Shown here: positions 43,344 to 56,137 of the stretch, piece by piece
How the letters are laid out: every line of letters begins with the position of its first letter
How positions within the stretch are numbered: the first letter of the stretch is position 1
Assembly: GCA_030704615.1 (NCBI GenBank)
Contig: CM060734.1
Coordinates: forward strand, 57,242,042 to 57,306,041
Direction of reading: 5' to 3'
Length of the DNA stretch: 64,000 bases
Origin: Takakia lepidozioides
Taxonomy: Eukaryota > Streptophyta > Takakiopsida > Takakiales > Takakiaceae
Notes under the pieces: model-generated
The model's input: the letters and a program-made list of their open reading frames with translations, nothing else
Told to the model about the DNA's origin: nothing
The model's database searches: none
Program-made: the position numbers and the translations under genes

Positions 43344-46300
43344 ATGTCTTGCGACCTCTCCCAAGCTGTAGCTATGGCGGAGCTGCACCTTCAAAAGCAT
43401 GTGGACTACATTAAGTCGCTCGACAAGGTTCGGTCACAGATTGGGGTACCGACTGATAGTTTATCGTGTGTTAGGATCCGACACTAATTGGATGCTCCTT
43501 GCGGTCCCAATGGCCACGTATGTAGTTCTGTAAGGGGTTAGGGTTTTCACGTTGACTATGTACCTTACTTCTGTTCTGCTAAATATTCTGAAGGAAGAGT
43601 GAAATGTGCCATTGCCGAGGAGGGGTTTCTGCCTCGGATCTGGATCTGATTAGCAGTGTTGTTTACAATTGTTGGTTCAGAAGGCGGATTTTGATTCGCT
43701 GGTAATGGAGCACCTTCGCATGAGTGGGGCATACTGGGGGCTCACTGCAATGGACATCATGGGCTGCCTTGGAGACATGGACGCTAATGAAATTGTGGCC
43801 TGGCTTCTAAAATGCCAGGATGAGTCAGGTTAACTCTCTCTCCCTCGCTGAGATGTTTTCACCCCCAATTCTCCTTTCTTTCTTGTGTATCTACACCAGC
43901 CACTGTGGTGCTTTAGATCACAAGCCGTGTAGCGCATCCTCACTGTGGTTACAAATAGTCTTTGCACAATGCCTGTCCAGGGAATGGTATGGCAGGATTG
44001 GCACAAGGGCTTTGTTTGAGGTACAAGGTTCAGTGGTTAGCCACAAATTTGGTTAATAATGAAGAGTGATTGATTTATGGATCACAGCAGTCATGATGGG
44101 ATCATTTGAGTAGTTGAAACTCAATGGGTAGGAATTACAACTGCAGCTATTCACTGAGTGAAATTATCCAGGCTATGTCTTGGTTATATTGCATCTGTAA
44201 CAAGGTTGGACACTATAGTGCTCTGTAGAGTAACAAGTATGACACATTACATCATTCTGATATGTTTGATGCAAGTATGCCTATAAAAGCATGATGGTTC
44301 TGTGCAGGTGGTTTTGGGGGGAATCTTGGACATGACCCGCACATTATCTACACCCTCAATGCAGTACACATATTGGCGCTGTTCGACAAACTTCATGTAG
44401 TTGATGCGGACAGAATTGCTTCATGTATCTTCCCATTTTGACTCTGGATATGGTGCATCTGTAGGGTTGGGCATGATGAGTTTTCCGTTTTTGACCCAAA
44501 ATAGGAATTGAAATCTGGGATATCCTCTTTTAACAACAAAGATGACACTGAGAGATATGGAGAGGAAGGGGCCAGGCCACGCATGATTCCAGACGAGGTT
44601 CAAAACTTGTTATCAAGATTTGTACAATTCTGAGGCCCTTGATTCAGATGGCACAGATATTGGCGGTTTGCAAAAGGAAGATGGATCTTTCGCAGGCGAT
44701 GAGTGGGGAGAGATTGACACCCGGTATGCCCTCCCTTCAGCCTCAGGTGCTTCCACTGCTCTTACTTATTTCTAGCTAAAATCTTTTCCATTCCAGTTTG
44801 TTACCTAGAAAAGATGGATATTTTTCAACTAGCTTGGGTTGAACTTTTTAAACCCTGGTTCGCTGCATGTGATTGCTGAACCAGGAACATAGGCTAGCCG
44901 GAGACACTGGGAGGGAGATCCTACCATTATTGTTGCATCAGTCTCTTTCATATGATTTTGTTGCTTGGGCCTATCCTGTAGAGAACGGACTCGGGGCCTC
45001 AATTTACAAGGAATCCCCTACCTGCCACCATTAAAGGTTACTTTGGTTCAACTGAGGTGTGGAATGCAGTACATACTGGCATGAGCACCCAGCATGATAC
45101 ATGGAAATCAAAACATGTAGTGGCCAGGTTGAATAGGCTAAGAGTCCTCAGTGGCGTAGGTGTCGATGCTGCAGATTGATATGAAATGGGGTACTGGGGG
45201 ACAGGTTTTCATATTGTGCCATCTGTTGCCTTTCCCTTCTGAAGCGTTTGGACAAAATTGATGTGAAGAAGGCCACAGACTATGTGGCCAGCTGCAAAAA
45301 CTTTGATGGTGGCTTCGGCTGTACCCCTGGTGGAGAATCCCATGCTGGCCAGAGTATGTTCTTGTTGTTTTCATCTTGTTATCTGAGTTTGTTTATGCTT
45401 CTCGTTATGTAACTGTGGACAATTTCTAAGACAACTGCATCTAATCTTGACACAGCCCTTTTTTTTCCCCTTGTACTTCTCCTATTGTCAGTTTGTTATA
45501 ATGGTAGTACGTACAAAATCTTCCATTGAGCTCTATTATGGTTAAATAAAATTCCGTGGTACTCTAGTACACTCTAAAAGTCTAGCTTACCCTTCTCTCT
45601 CTCTCTCTCTCTCCCTCTCCCAAATCTCTCTTGGTCTTTCTTCCTTCTGTGTTTATGTCTTGGGTTTTTTATGTTCTGAATGCTGAAGCCATGTCGCGAA
45701 GTCTTCCTGTGTTACAGAAAGTCTGTCTGCACCCTCTGTCAGAAGCTGATGACATCAGTGGGGGAGTTCTAACAAATGCTATACAGGATGTAGCACCTTG
45801 ACTCTGAAGTGATTGGAGAGTAGTTTTTTTGGTTTTCTTCCTCTTTTTATTATTTCTTGTGTTTTGTCCTGATGGCTTTGTTTTCATCTTCTTTACCTTG
45901 CATGCGGCTAACTCCATTTTATCTCCTTTGTTTGCTGGAAGTAGGTGAACGTTTTGCCATGTGTCATTTGGTCTTGTTCGTATTTTGTTGCAGTCTTTTG
46001 TTGTGTCGGAGCACTGGCTATAGCAGGAGCTTTACATCATGTGGATAAAGATCTCTTGGGGTGGTGGCTTTGTGAGCGTCAGGTCAAGTCTGGGGGCCTC
46101 AATGGGCGCCCTGAGAAACTCCCTGATGTAAGTGTTCCATTTATGCTGGTAATTAAGGGGCCATGGTTCGGGAGTCTAGAAGTGAAATGATATGTGTGTG
46201 GGAAGAGAGAGAGGCAGATTCATGTGTATAGAATGCAGAAAAAAGCAGGAGTGCCAGTCCTGAGGCAGAAATAAAAGTTTTTGAGATCATGGAATCCTTT

Positions 46301-47910
46301 TAAAGGTGAACATGCTTGCAGGTGTGCTACTCATGGTGGGTACTGTCAAGCCTTGTGATGTTGGACCGTGTTCATTGGATTGACAAAAAAAAGCTTGAGA
46401 CATTTATCCTTAATTGCCAGGTAAGATTGTTCCTCATGGAAAATGCTGCGAGCTTGCATCTGAAGAGCCTTTAGAACTCAGGTTTCAAATTTTATCTCTC
46501 TCAAGTCTTTTTATATTGAGTTATGGAAAGAACTGGTCAGCTTAAATATATAGTGGCTCTCAACCTGCTGTTGAGAGTAAATAAGGTCCCTAAATCACTA
46601 CTTGGGTGGAAGCATCCTGCTTTGTAAATAGGAATGGAGTGAAGCTGAGATGATTTCTTTTCTGCAATCAATCATACGCTTTGATATTTATCGTCAGTTC
46701 CACTGGTACTGAAGGCATCCATGGGTATCATTATGTCTGTTTGTGCCTGTTTTTTCACTCATCCACATACAAGACGTTGTTCTGAGCAGAGACACTTGTA
46801 AGGTGATTGGCTCCATTTGAAACTCTTCGGAGTTCCGATTTATGTAAGAGAATTGTCAAAAAGAGAAATGAATAGAAAACACAAATCCAAAATGCCCAGC
46901 CTGGAATGTTCTATGCTACGCTTAAAGACTGGTTGGGTAACTTATCCATGCATTGTTTTCATGGACAGGATCCAGAGTCTGGCGGAATATCTGATAGGCC
47001 CGATGATGCGGTGGATGTTTTTCACACCTTCTTTGGTGTAGCAGGTCTTCTATCTTACATGTTTTCTTTCTTCTTGTCAAACATGTCAAACGTGTCAATA
47101 ATTTCTGCTTGTCAAGTATTGAAGCTCGGAGTCCTCCTGGAGTATACATGGGGGTGGTTTGCCAGTGGTAGTTTGTCTGATGTGGCAGCTTCTTGTCTGG
47201 CATGTTGAGAGATGTGTGGGCAGAGCATGAACCCTCCAAGAGTCTAACCCAAACCTGAGCCCAGTGGCCATAATATCTGTGCACAAACATTGCAATCTTG
47301 TTGTAGGGAATTGGCTGTGGATGTACAGGATGGTATAGACATTTTGCCAGCAAACTGAATGTGGATTTTAGCACTCCTGCTCCAGCCCATCTGGCCAGTG
47401 GCCATAATATCTGTGCACAAACATTGCAATCTTGTTGTAGGGAATTGGCTGTGGATGTACAGGATGGTATAGACATTTTGCCAGCAAACTGCACTCCTGC
47501 TCCAGCCCATCTGGCCACACTCCTAGAAAGGGAGAGAATGTACTACAAGACGTTTGTGAAAGCCTTGTGGCCGTAGACCCTGCTCCCAGTTTTGGCGGAA
47601 CTCTAGAAAGGGAGAGAAGGAAGAGAGAGAGAGACTTGTCCTAGAGCTTAAATAGGCAGGATAGAGATGGTGAGATGACAAACAGAACCAGACAGGGCTA
47701 ATGAATCATGAAATAAATTCTTTGTGTTGTTATTTGGGTACGATTGAGTGTGCTGGTTTTCCTCAAACAGTTGTGATGTGGTTTTGAGCAGGTTTGGCTT
47801 TATTGGAGTATCCAGGGCTCAAGCCCATAGACCCGGCATATGCTATCCCAGTGGAGGTTGTAGACAGAGTGTTCTTCGGGGTTCAGACGGGACCCAAAAG
47901 AGGGCTATGA
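43344..47910 (+). CDS. RGTB: Rab geranylgeranyltransferase beta subunit
   Basis: Catalytic subunit that adds geranylgeranyl groups to C-terminal cysteines of Rab GTPases, working with the alpha subunit and REP in the cytosol. Nine exons: 43344-43427, 43681-43828, 44308-44424, 44657-44723, 45205-45353, 45994-46127, 46322-46420, 46969-47044, 47792-47910. All junctions are GT-AG and in phase, giving 330 aa, the usual length. It starts [20 protein letters not shown]. Prenyltransferase repeats are visible ([53 protein letters not shown], then [13 protein letters not shown]). Zinc ligands are the Asp and Cys of KLPDVCYSWW and the His of DVFHTFFG. Intron 8 holds a tandem duplication and a 64-bp LINE insertion. 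It appears intact. Confidence 0.96.
45510..45860 (+). repeat. Intronic segment related to 56733-58235
   Basis: It contains a CT microsatellite (45594-45616). Its left part matches 56733-56856 and its right part (from atctctcttgg) matches 57973-58235, so it is the same sequence without the LINE and MITE inserted there. It may be a repeat family or a duplicated piece of RGTB intron 5. Confidence 0.7.
47261..47513 (+). repeat. 134-bp tandem duplication in RGTB intron 8
   Basis: Unit 1 (47261-47394) and unit 2 (47395-47513) are near-identical, except that unit 1 carries 14 extra bases (aatgtggattttag) near its end. Confidence 0.95.
47539..47602 (-). mobile_element. 64-bp LINE family A insertion with perfect TSD
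   Basis: It holds only the last 64 bp of the LINE (tgtactacaagacg...ccagttttggcgg on the plus strand). Perfect 16-bp duplications ctagaaagggagagaa flank it at 47523-47538 and 47603-47618. The target is a GA-rich tract. Confidence 0.92.
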
Positions 47911-49431
47911 GAGCTTGTTTTTCCGCATTTCATGCCCACACTTTTCGCTTTTCATTCACTGCGAGGAGCTTTGACAGTGGATGCAGAGCATATGGTGCCT
48001 AACCTTGATCATCTTCAAGGCCCTACCAAATTCTTATATTATCTCGCATTGATTGGACAGAACCGATCAAATGGGGAGCGCATATTTGGTTAGATTTATG
48101 TGAGAACACACAGCACAGTCGTAATGGTTTTCTGCTGGGTGGATGGTTTCCTACTGTTGAAGAGATTGCACTTATTAGTCAGCAGTGCGCATATTGCAAG
48201 TCATGTTAGCAGGGCTGAGTTTCTCACTACACTGGGTATAGGGGATTTTTTCGTTTTAAAGCTTTAAATCCCTGCAGAGGAGTTGGGCGCAAACACTCAG
48301 AAAGTCCCCTTTCAATCAGGGTGCTTGGGTTTCTCAATGTGATGGAAGTTTGTATTGGGTTTGGATTGGCTTAACCTTTATGCCAAGTATTGGACTGAAC
48401 CTCTGTTGAACCTCTCACTATGACATTGAACTGGGTTGTGTGTTGTACATCTGGGGTCAAAGAGTCTGCACGGAAGCACCAACTAGTATTTTTCCATGGG
48501 ATGTTTGCTGACAAAATCTAACACCTCTGTGTTGTTAGCAGAGAAGAGGGCTTCTTTCAACTAACTTTGGGATGTCCCGGGTATCATCCGAGGAACTGTA
48601 TAGGACAAGTGCCCCATTCCAGATTCTTCAAGTATTGTTCTGTGCCTCCTTTTGTTGAGTCTCATCTGACAACGCATTTAACATGCTCCAATGTGTTGGG
48701 CTGTATGCATAATCATCCTCCCACTTGTACAATGTTCGATCAAATTCATTGGTTGGAGTTTTACCACACTCAAGATAATACTTCGGATTTTGGGAATCAA
48801 CTACAGTTGTTTTGTCGTCATTGGCAACTCTATTGCTGTGAATCTTTCTGGTTGTGCAACATCATGTGGTTTACAACATAAGAGTGCCAAAGTAGGATTC
48901 TTCCTCTCCTTGGGTGCTGTAGAGAGTGTAGAAGATATTCCGAGGATACTTTACCTAGTAGGCATCCATTGGCAACCAAGAAGCCTCTTGGGAGAGGTCT
49001 CAAGACGATACTCAAATATCGCTTGTCTCTTTGTTTATGATGTATTCTCAATGATCTAACTCCTTGAGAGGATGCAACATCCCGCTTACTTTTATAACAA
49101 ACAAACGCAAACGATCAGTGTCCAATGTATGACCCCTGTAGGCCATCTCCTCCAGAAGTGCTCTGCAGACAAGTCGAGGAGGTGGCAACTTTGGATTGCA
49201 CACATTGCAGTTTGCAGCATTCAAATTTGAGGGGGACTGCCCGGACCCCAAGGCCTTCACAGGCAGGTAATTTACACTACTTGCTCTAATGGCCATGAGG
49301 AGCCACTGATTGACATTCTACAGAGGTAAGTGGTCCAGGTTGTCAAGTAGTACTTGGGCTTTAGAACCCATGAAGTGAGCCATTTCCAGGCAACAAATTT
49401 TCAACAGCCTGACAGGTACTGGATTGGTAAT
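47911..49431. other. Convergent intergenic region RGTB / WAK
   Basis: About 1.5 kb between the RGTB stop and the WAK stop. It probably holds both 3' UTRs. I see no coding exon or repeat I can name. Confidence 0.6.
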
Positions 49432-49451
49432 CCCTAAACCCTAAACCCTAA
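49432..49451. repeat. Telomere-like CCCTAAA run at the WAK stop codon
   Basis: ccctaaaccctaaaccctaa covers the stop codon and the last codons of the WAK gene. Nearly three heptamer units, so interstitial and not a chromosome end. Confidence 0.9.
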
Positions 49452-52400
49452 GGACTCATCCCAAACGTTCAAGTCCTCAGGTTGTCTGATCCTGATTTGT
49501 GTGCTGTTGGGTGGGAGTATAATTAAGTTTTCTTCAAGTAAATGTTCTATAAGCTCCTTGATGGGAACCTTCCGAGGCCCCTTCACCTCCAGACAATAAT
49601 CCAACTCCTCACATGGTCGTTGAAACTTGTCAGTGGGACCACCGCCGATTTGGCAGAGCGCCTCGACCACTTGCTTCATCGATGGACGTCCTCGTCCACG
49701 ATGGGCCAAACACCAAACTGCCAACTGTGCCACACACTCTATGGCGTCCAGGCTCACGGAACCGTCTTCCAGGAGCTTGGAGTCCACAATTGTATGGAGA
49801 TTACCCTGCTGTACTGCGGGAACCCAGTGCACCTCTGGCAAGTTAACACCCAAATCTTCTCTCCTGCCCAATGGTTTCTGAGAGGTGATCAACTCCAGCA
49901 ACACCACACCGAAACTGTATACATCACTCTTGTCTGTCATTTGCCCGGTATAGATAGCCTCCGGGTCCATGTATCCATTTGTCCCCGCAGGTTGAGTTGA
50001 CACATGCGTCGCATCGTTGTGGACCAGGAGAGAGATTCCAAAATCCGAAACTTTCGCGGTAAGTCTATCATCTAGGAGGATGTTCGAAGACTTGATATCT
50101 CTGTGAATAATGGACTTGGGAGAGGCGTGATTGTGGAGGTAGGCCAAGGCCTCTGCAGTATCGATTGCAATTTGCAAGCGTTGGCTCCAATTCAATTTTC
50201 CCTCGTCCGAGCGATTTCCATGCAGGTGGTCACAGAGGCTACCCTGTGACATGTACTCGTACACAAGCAGCGGGACACTCTTCTCCAGGCAACATCCGAG
50301 CAGCTTGACTAGATTGCGGTGGTTGACCTGCAACAAAACCGCCACCTCGTTCAGAAGCTGCTTTACGCCATCGGCTCCCAAATTCCTCCGCGGATTTGGT
50401 TTCTTCACTGCCACATTTGTCCCACAGTCTAGGGTGCCATGGTACACTTTACCAAAACCACCTTGGCCAATCTCGACAGTATAACCAACCGTGGCCTTGT
50501 GGAGCTCTGTGACTGAAAACTTTCTTCCTACATCTTTGGTACCGATTTCCTTGTAGTGTCCTAACTCAATCCGACGCCTCTCGCTCTCTCCTCTTATTCG
50601 CCACACGAGTGCAATGAGGATAATTACAACCACAAGAAAGGGACCAACCGTAACACCTGCCATGTGTACATAGGTATCAAATTGAGTTGAATATACCTGT
50701 AGCTATGACTAACTGAGAACTAACTGCCCTGGCAATTTTTGAATCTCTTAAGATGATGGACCCACAACGAGAAAGCAACACAGTTAATGTACACTCAACA
50801 CAGCAGCAAAGCTATGGCTAATCTGGTCACATGCAAGTTTCGGATCCCTTCAAAGAAGCATTCGTCACTTTTAGGATCAACCTTATTAATTATCCAACGT
50901 AACGTAGTGTGATCAGGCTAGTACATACAATAAATCAGATTCAACTTCTAGAGTGTTCAATTTCTCAGGGAAAGCCTGTCAGTTCATTACCTACAACCAG
51001 TGCAGTGTTGTCAGCCGAAGAATGACAACCAGTCCCGTTTATGAACCCATTGCCAGAGAATCCCTTGTTGCAGGTACAGATGTAGGAACCAGGCGTGTTG
51101 ATGCAATGAGCATCCGCGGAACACTTGTTCAACGTCGGATCCAAACACTCATTGATGTCTGCAGTTGATCTACAGCTTGCTGTGAGGGTTTTGGACTACA
51201 ACAAACAGAGGGTTCAGACATATCTAATGTGTTATTAGTAACCTCCTACACATCTAAATGGTTCGAAAGACTGAAGACGGACAATCCTGTTTTATGATTC
51301 ACTAGTTCCTAAATGCTCGACAATCGTTACACGATGATGATGACACTGTCGGTCACACAATGGTCATACAATGCTTAAAGAGAAAAAAAGAAGCATGCGT
51401 ACAAAGAAATAATTATCGCGCGCTACTAGGGCAACCCTCCATAGTAGTTAGTTAGCCTAACTTCTTCAAGTCTGCTACAGCATATGTGAAAACTCAGATA
51501 GTGAGCCAAATTTCAAAATTTCAAGTCTCTCGATGTCAGATGCACTTCTCGTTGTCTTGTGCATGAATAACCACAAGGGATCACATGTGCTAGGACAAAG
51601 CGTATCTAACCTGACTGGACACCTAGTTGATCACAGGTGCCACAGTAACTCATGACCAAAAGGTACTCGTAGAGCTAGTCGGATCTACAGTTCTAGTGAC
51701 TAGTCCGGAGGTGGTCGATAAATGTGCAATGCTAAGTGAGCACTTGAAGTAGGAAATCCTGCCGAGCTCTCCCTGCTCTCGAGCTCACTCTCTAGACACT
51801 AGTCTCTCTGAGACAAGTTGTGCGTTACATAGATCAACGACTTTGAGGACAAATAGTAATACTGTCAGTCAATACATACTCGCATAACTCACCGACGCAT
51901 TTTGTGCCGTTGGTGTATCCGTGCCCAGTGTACCCATCGTTGCAGAAACAATGGTAACCGTAACCGCCGATTTGAGTCATTACCATTATCTCTGATTCTT
52001 TGCAGAATGCATTGCTGTCGCAATAACCCGTATCACGACAGCCATAAGTATTCTTAGGCCATCGAATTGACCAAGCCAGCTCAAGACCGTACTGACCACC
52101 TCCTGGAGATGGATCCCCGAAGGGATTTTGATAACTCGCAGGGTAAATGACTGTCGAAATACCGCAATCACCATTTGAGCAGGTCCCTCCAAAGAAGGAC
52201 AGATTTTGAGTGCCGGCTGCAATCGGAATCGAGCAACAGGGGTAGCCGGCACAGTATGAAGCGGCCGTTGGCAAGGCCAGCCCCGTACGGCAACTCCCGC
52301 TGCACGATTCATATATTGTCAGATTTCCAGTCGCATAAAAACCCGCAGCAAAGAATGCATTATTCCCTGTGAAAGCATATGGAGAGTCCGGTGGAACGCC

Positions 52401-52838
52401 GACTTGGGCATAGCCCAGCGATGAATAATCACAAGACCTTGCTTGTATGCCTGTTGCGTTGATCAGGAGGGTGGTGCTCAAAATTTCCGTAACTTGAAGC
52501 TTTTTTCCGGAGAGGGATTCGAGGAACAGAGCAGGATTGTCTGCAAGCCCAGAGCTGCTATCATTTATGCAACTCAACTGAAAATCTGGGAGTCCACATC
52601 CCGCACTTGTGCCGAAGGGGTATTGGATACTAACATTCCCACACGACCGTGCGCAATCTGTCGTGTCGCTCGCTGCCGGGATTACAGTTGCATATAGGAG
52701 ACACAGGAACACTGTAAGATTTGCAATCAATTTGAATCCTGTTGGCCAAAATCTTGAGTCTCTTAATCGGGCCTTATGTGGCCCAGCACGGTGGAACATC
52801 TTGATACTGCAAGAAGCTGTTGAGCTTCTGATGGGCAT
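49434..52838 (-). CDS. Wall-associated receptor-like kinase (WAK type)
   Basis: Predicted plasma-membrane kinase that senses cell-wall pectin. Three exons: 52838-51893, 51158-50991 and 50656-49434, giving 778 aa. The N-terminus has a hydrophobic signal core (ANLTVFLCLLYATVIP), preceded by about 35 residues, so Met14 may be the real start. The GUB_WAK pectin-binding domain follows (CARSCGNVSIQYPFGTSAGC). Exon 2 is a calcium-binding EGF module (DINECLDPTLNKCSADAHC, then GSYICTCNKGFSGNG). A membrane span (VGPFLVVVIILIALVW) leads to an RD kinase: GQGGFGKVYHG, VAVKK, HRDIKSSNILLD, SDFGIS, GTNGYMDPEA. All catalytic residues are present and the frame is intact. The C-terminus GFRV is encoded by a telomere-like repeat. 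Confidence 0.95.
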
Positions 52839-53140
52839 GTGGAGCAGCTGGTTGGCATTTATCTTCTCACCCGCAACTGTACTTCATGCTTCGTCCGGCC
52901 CCAAAACTGATCAGAAGAGTTGACCGAGATCTGGGTTTAGGGTCACTAGCTTGACAAACAACTCGCCCAATAGACTGTAATTCTGCACTGATGAGTCCAG
53001 AATGTTAACGTCCAGCTATTTAACTAGGTTCAAATCTTACAACTAGATCCAAAGCTGAATTCTGGATTAGGGTTTAGGGTTTGGAGCTCTCTGCATTTGG
53101 GCTGGAGCTGTGATTTACGACAATTTGCGAAGATTGCAGT
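52839..53140 (-). promoter_or_regulatory. WAK upstream region with double telobox
   Basis: Two overlapping TAGGGTTT words (53068-53082) lie about 230 bp before the start codon, and gggtttagggt lies at 52933-52943. The likely transcription start region is here; no TATA box was assigned. Confidence 0.45.
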
Positions 53141-54280
53141 ATGTACATAACTTAATCTTTTAAAGAGTAATCTTAATTCTATGGGGCCCACCCACGAAAG
53201 GGCGCAGTAGCCGCAAGGCGAAGTGGCTCTTAGTTACGCCGGCTGCGGCCGGAGTCATCACTGTTCTAATAATTTATTTATTTATTCAAGAAAAAGGGAC
53301 GGAGGCCCTGTAAATCATATTAAAATACCATGGAAAACATAACCATGCGAAAGTCCATGAAGGATACATCAGGACGATGGGGTAACACCCTAAACCAACC
53401 ATTGTTGGGAAGCTGAAAGAGTAAGTATATCCTTATATCCCCAACATGACTCGGTCAGCTAGGATAGGACTAGGAGAGCAGCTAGAAAATCTGGAAGCTA
53501 ATACTTCAGATGAACTAGGAACCTGTTAAGCTAGAGGCAAAGAAAGGAAACCAGGTTGAACCTTAGTGAAGATCTCTAATAAGTTTTTATAATTTAATAT
53601 ATTATGTGACTCCGAATAATTATTAAATAATTAGAAAAAAATTAAGGGGTTCTAATGCAGACCCTTGTATAATAAAAAATCTTTATTATGGAGAACACTA
53701 TGAATAATGTAAGAACTTAATGCAGGCGTACGATCTTTTGACATGAAGGTACCCAGTTTTCGGCTTCCCCATCCCCTCTTATAGATTGGAACAGGCGACA
53801 TTGGAATGGGGTTAAACCAAAGTGATGTGGTCATACTGGGCTTACACCAGGATTATAGCTAGTGGGGTGACATGGGGTTTACACTAGAGTAAGGGGTCTC
53901 ATTGGGAGTGGGTGATGGGGGGTTATAATTGGGTTAGACTAGAGTGATCGGGTTACACCCGTTTGAGTTACACCTGGTCTCGAAATTTGACTAAGTCAAA
54001 AATTTGGCCAAATATAAAATGTACTAAGAGGAGTTACACAAGAATGGGGTGACTCAAACCACAGGAGCCGGGGGAACATCGGTAGGAGTGACACTCCCAC
54101 AAAAGCCAGGGTGATGTAGAGTGGGGTTACACTAACATCCATTAAAAACTGATCCCTACACCTTACCGCCTCACCTTATTATTGTATTGCAATATTGTAA
54201 TTTTCAGGTATGGCTCTTAGAAGTCCTTGAAGGCTCTGTGAAGTCTTTCATCAAGATAACCATAATAAGACATGACAAGA

Positions 54281-54313
<33 letters not shown>

Positions 54314-54715
54314 TGAGTTGCCCCCTAAGACAATATCACAATGTTCAACAAGCCACACACTGCGAAAGGTCTATCAATTGCGGCAAAAGTAACCCCTAAA
54401 GGACCACGACCCATTTTTGGGCCTCAACATGTCATTCAATCTACTCTAAGAGCCTTGGATCTAAGTAAACCAAATCGGGCCCCACCAATTAGGTTGTCTG
54501 CAGCTTGGAGTTAGGGACAAATATGACTCTCTTGATTTTCTCCTAGGCATGCCATGGTACTTGTGTTTGTGATCAAAGCACAACTCCACTCACTGTTGGA
54601 AGGAAGTTGGGGAGGTGTAGTAGTTCATGGCACACAGACAGGCTTGGCTATCTACTCTGACCTCCCACTAATATGGCAATGTGGCAATTGGTTTGTTGGA
54701 CTAGTATATAGGTGA
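53141..54715. other. Gene-free stretch with GGGGTTACAC-rich part
   Basis: At 53810-54140 variants of ggggttacact recur at irregular spacing. An A-rich run broken by single G bases lies at 54276-54314. No gene was seen. Confidence 0.55.
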
Positions 54716-54734
54716 AGGATTGGTATATGTTTTG

Positions 54735-55210
54735 CTAGATGCACTGGTATTAGATATCAGACCAGTCTGGTATCATTTGGAAGAATACTTGGTCATATAC
54801 CAAGCCAGGCTGGTATCAGTTTCTTCATACCAGCCACAATACCAGTACTCCCCCTCTATCTTCCTCATTTACTCTGGTATGTGTACTATACTAGGTTATG
54901 TGTACATATGCCTACATACTTGTACTTATGTTTATTTATTTCTTTATGTGTATTGTATTTGTTCTCACTTGATACTTGCTATTTGATAAACTTGTAATTC
55001 GAGATGGCTTTGGAATGATACCAGGATCAGATATATCATACCAGCTGGTATTGTGGTCATGATACTCATACCCATACTCATACTAGTATCAGGATAAAAG
55101 TACATCCACCATTATATAGACCAGCTGGTATGAAAGTTTTGTGATACGTCTAGTACCAGGATCAGTCTGGTATGTCCTAAACCTGATACCAGAACAACAC
55201 TGGTTTTTAT
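54735..55210. repeat. Cluster of ATACCAG / CTGGTAT words
   Basis: More than a dozen copies occur in both orientations without fixed spacing, including the perfect palindrome ATACCAGCTGGTAT at 55038-55051. Confidence 0.8.
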
Positions 55211-55976
55211 GAGTTTATCTTGAAATGGGCTGGCCCATTCTCGCCACAAAAGCACAAATTCCCAAATCAGGCCACTAATTACATCTGGTTAGAGGTATTT
55301 AGCCAAAAAAAACTGTTTTCTGGCCTTTTGCTGCCTATAATTTTATAGAGAGGTGGTACAAAAGTTTCATAGTTGTGCCAAGTTGGGCATGGCTTTCTGC
55401 TTTTAGCGAAGGTGGCTATTACATGGCAAAATATGAATAGCCAGCAAAATGGTTCATAGCTCATCTACCCCATCTTCTAAGGAAGTCCCATCAAATCTGC
55501 TTCTTTTCAGCTGAAATTTTGCAGAGATATGCTTAATATCTCAATTATGGACTGTAATCTGTTCTCGTCTATTTCCAATTGGAAAAAATTTCCATGATTT
55601 GTTTTGCCATACAAAATTTGAGGAAGACAAGGTGGACCTTACTGCCAAGGACTTCTCCTATACTTACTTATAAAATGAAAGGGAGTAGTAGTGGCTTTGT
55701 CTGCATAGGATTTTGCATAGTGTTGTAAGTGTGGTCAACTGTCGATACATACACCGCGTGAAGACCAAGACTCTGGTGCCCATATTTGAGGGGGCCCAGC
55801 AAATTACTGTCCACATCCAGAACCGTCACCCATACTTAAATTGAATATTCATTAGGACTTTTGTAAGATTTTACTTAGGCAGGAAAGTGTGTTGTGTTAC
55901 GAAATTAATTTACTCTCCTCAAGATTTGTGTTTAGGTAAAAAGGATGATCCTTTCCCTAACCAAGATCTTAAATTG
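55211..55976. other. Gene-free stretch
   Basis: No coding exon, repeat or element was recognised. Confidence 0.5.
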
Positions 55977-55988
55977 TGGAGGTTTGTA

Positions 55989-56137
55989 GCCCAGTGGTAA
56001 TGGGCACAGTGGTTGTGGGTTCAATCCACTAATTGGTGTCACAAAGGTGTCCACCTTCCTGCTGGAACGCAGATAGCCCTTTGGGGTCAATAGACACCAT
56101 ATTTACGTTTCCTTGGGGAAGTGTCATATTATATATA
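55989..56137 (+). mobile_element. tRNA-derived SINE with 12-bp TSD
   Basis: It has an A-box-like tagcccagtggtaatggg and a B-box-like gtgggttcaatccac at normal tRNA spacing, followed by an unrelated body. Perfect duplications tggaggtttgta flank it at 55977-55988 and 56138-56149. The tail is AT-rich (atattatatata). The parent tRNA is not identified. Confidence 0.82.

Noticed and set aside
49432-49451. Chromosome end
   Set aside because: Nearly three telomere-like units only, with genes on both sides.
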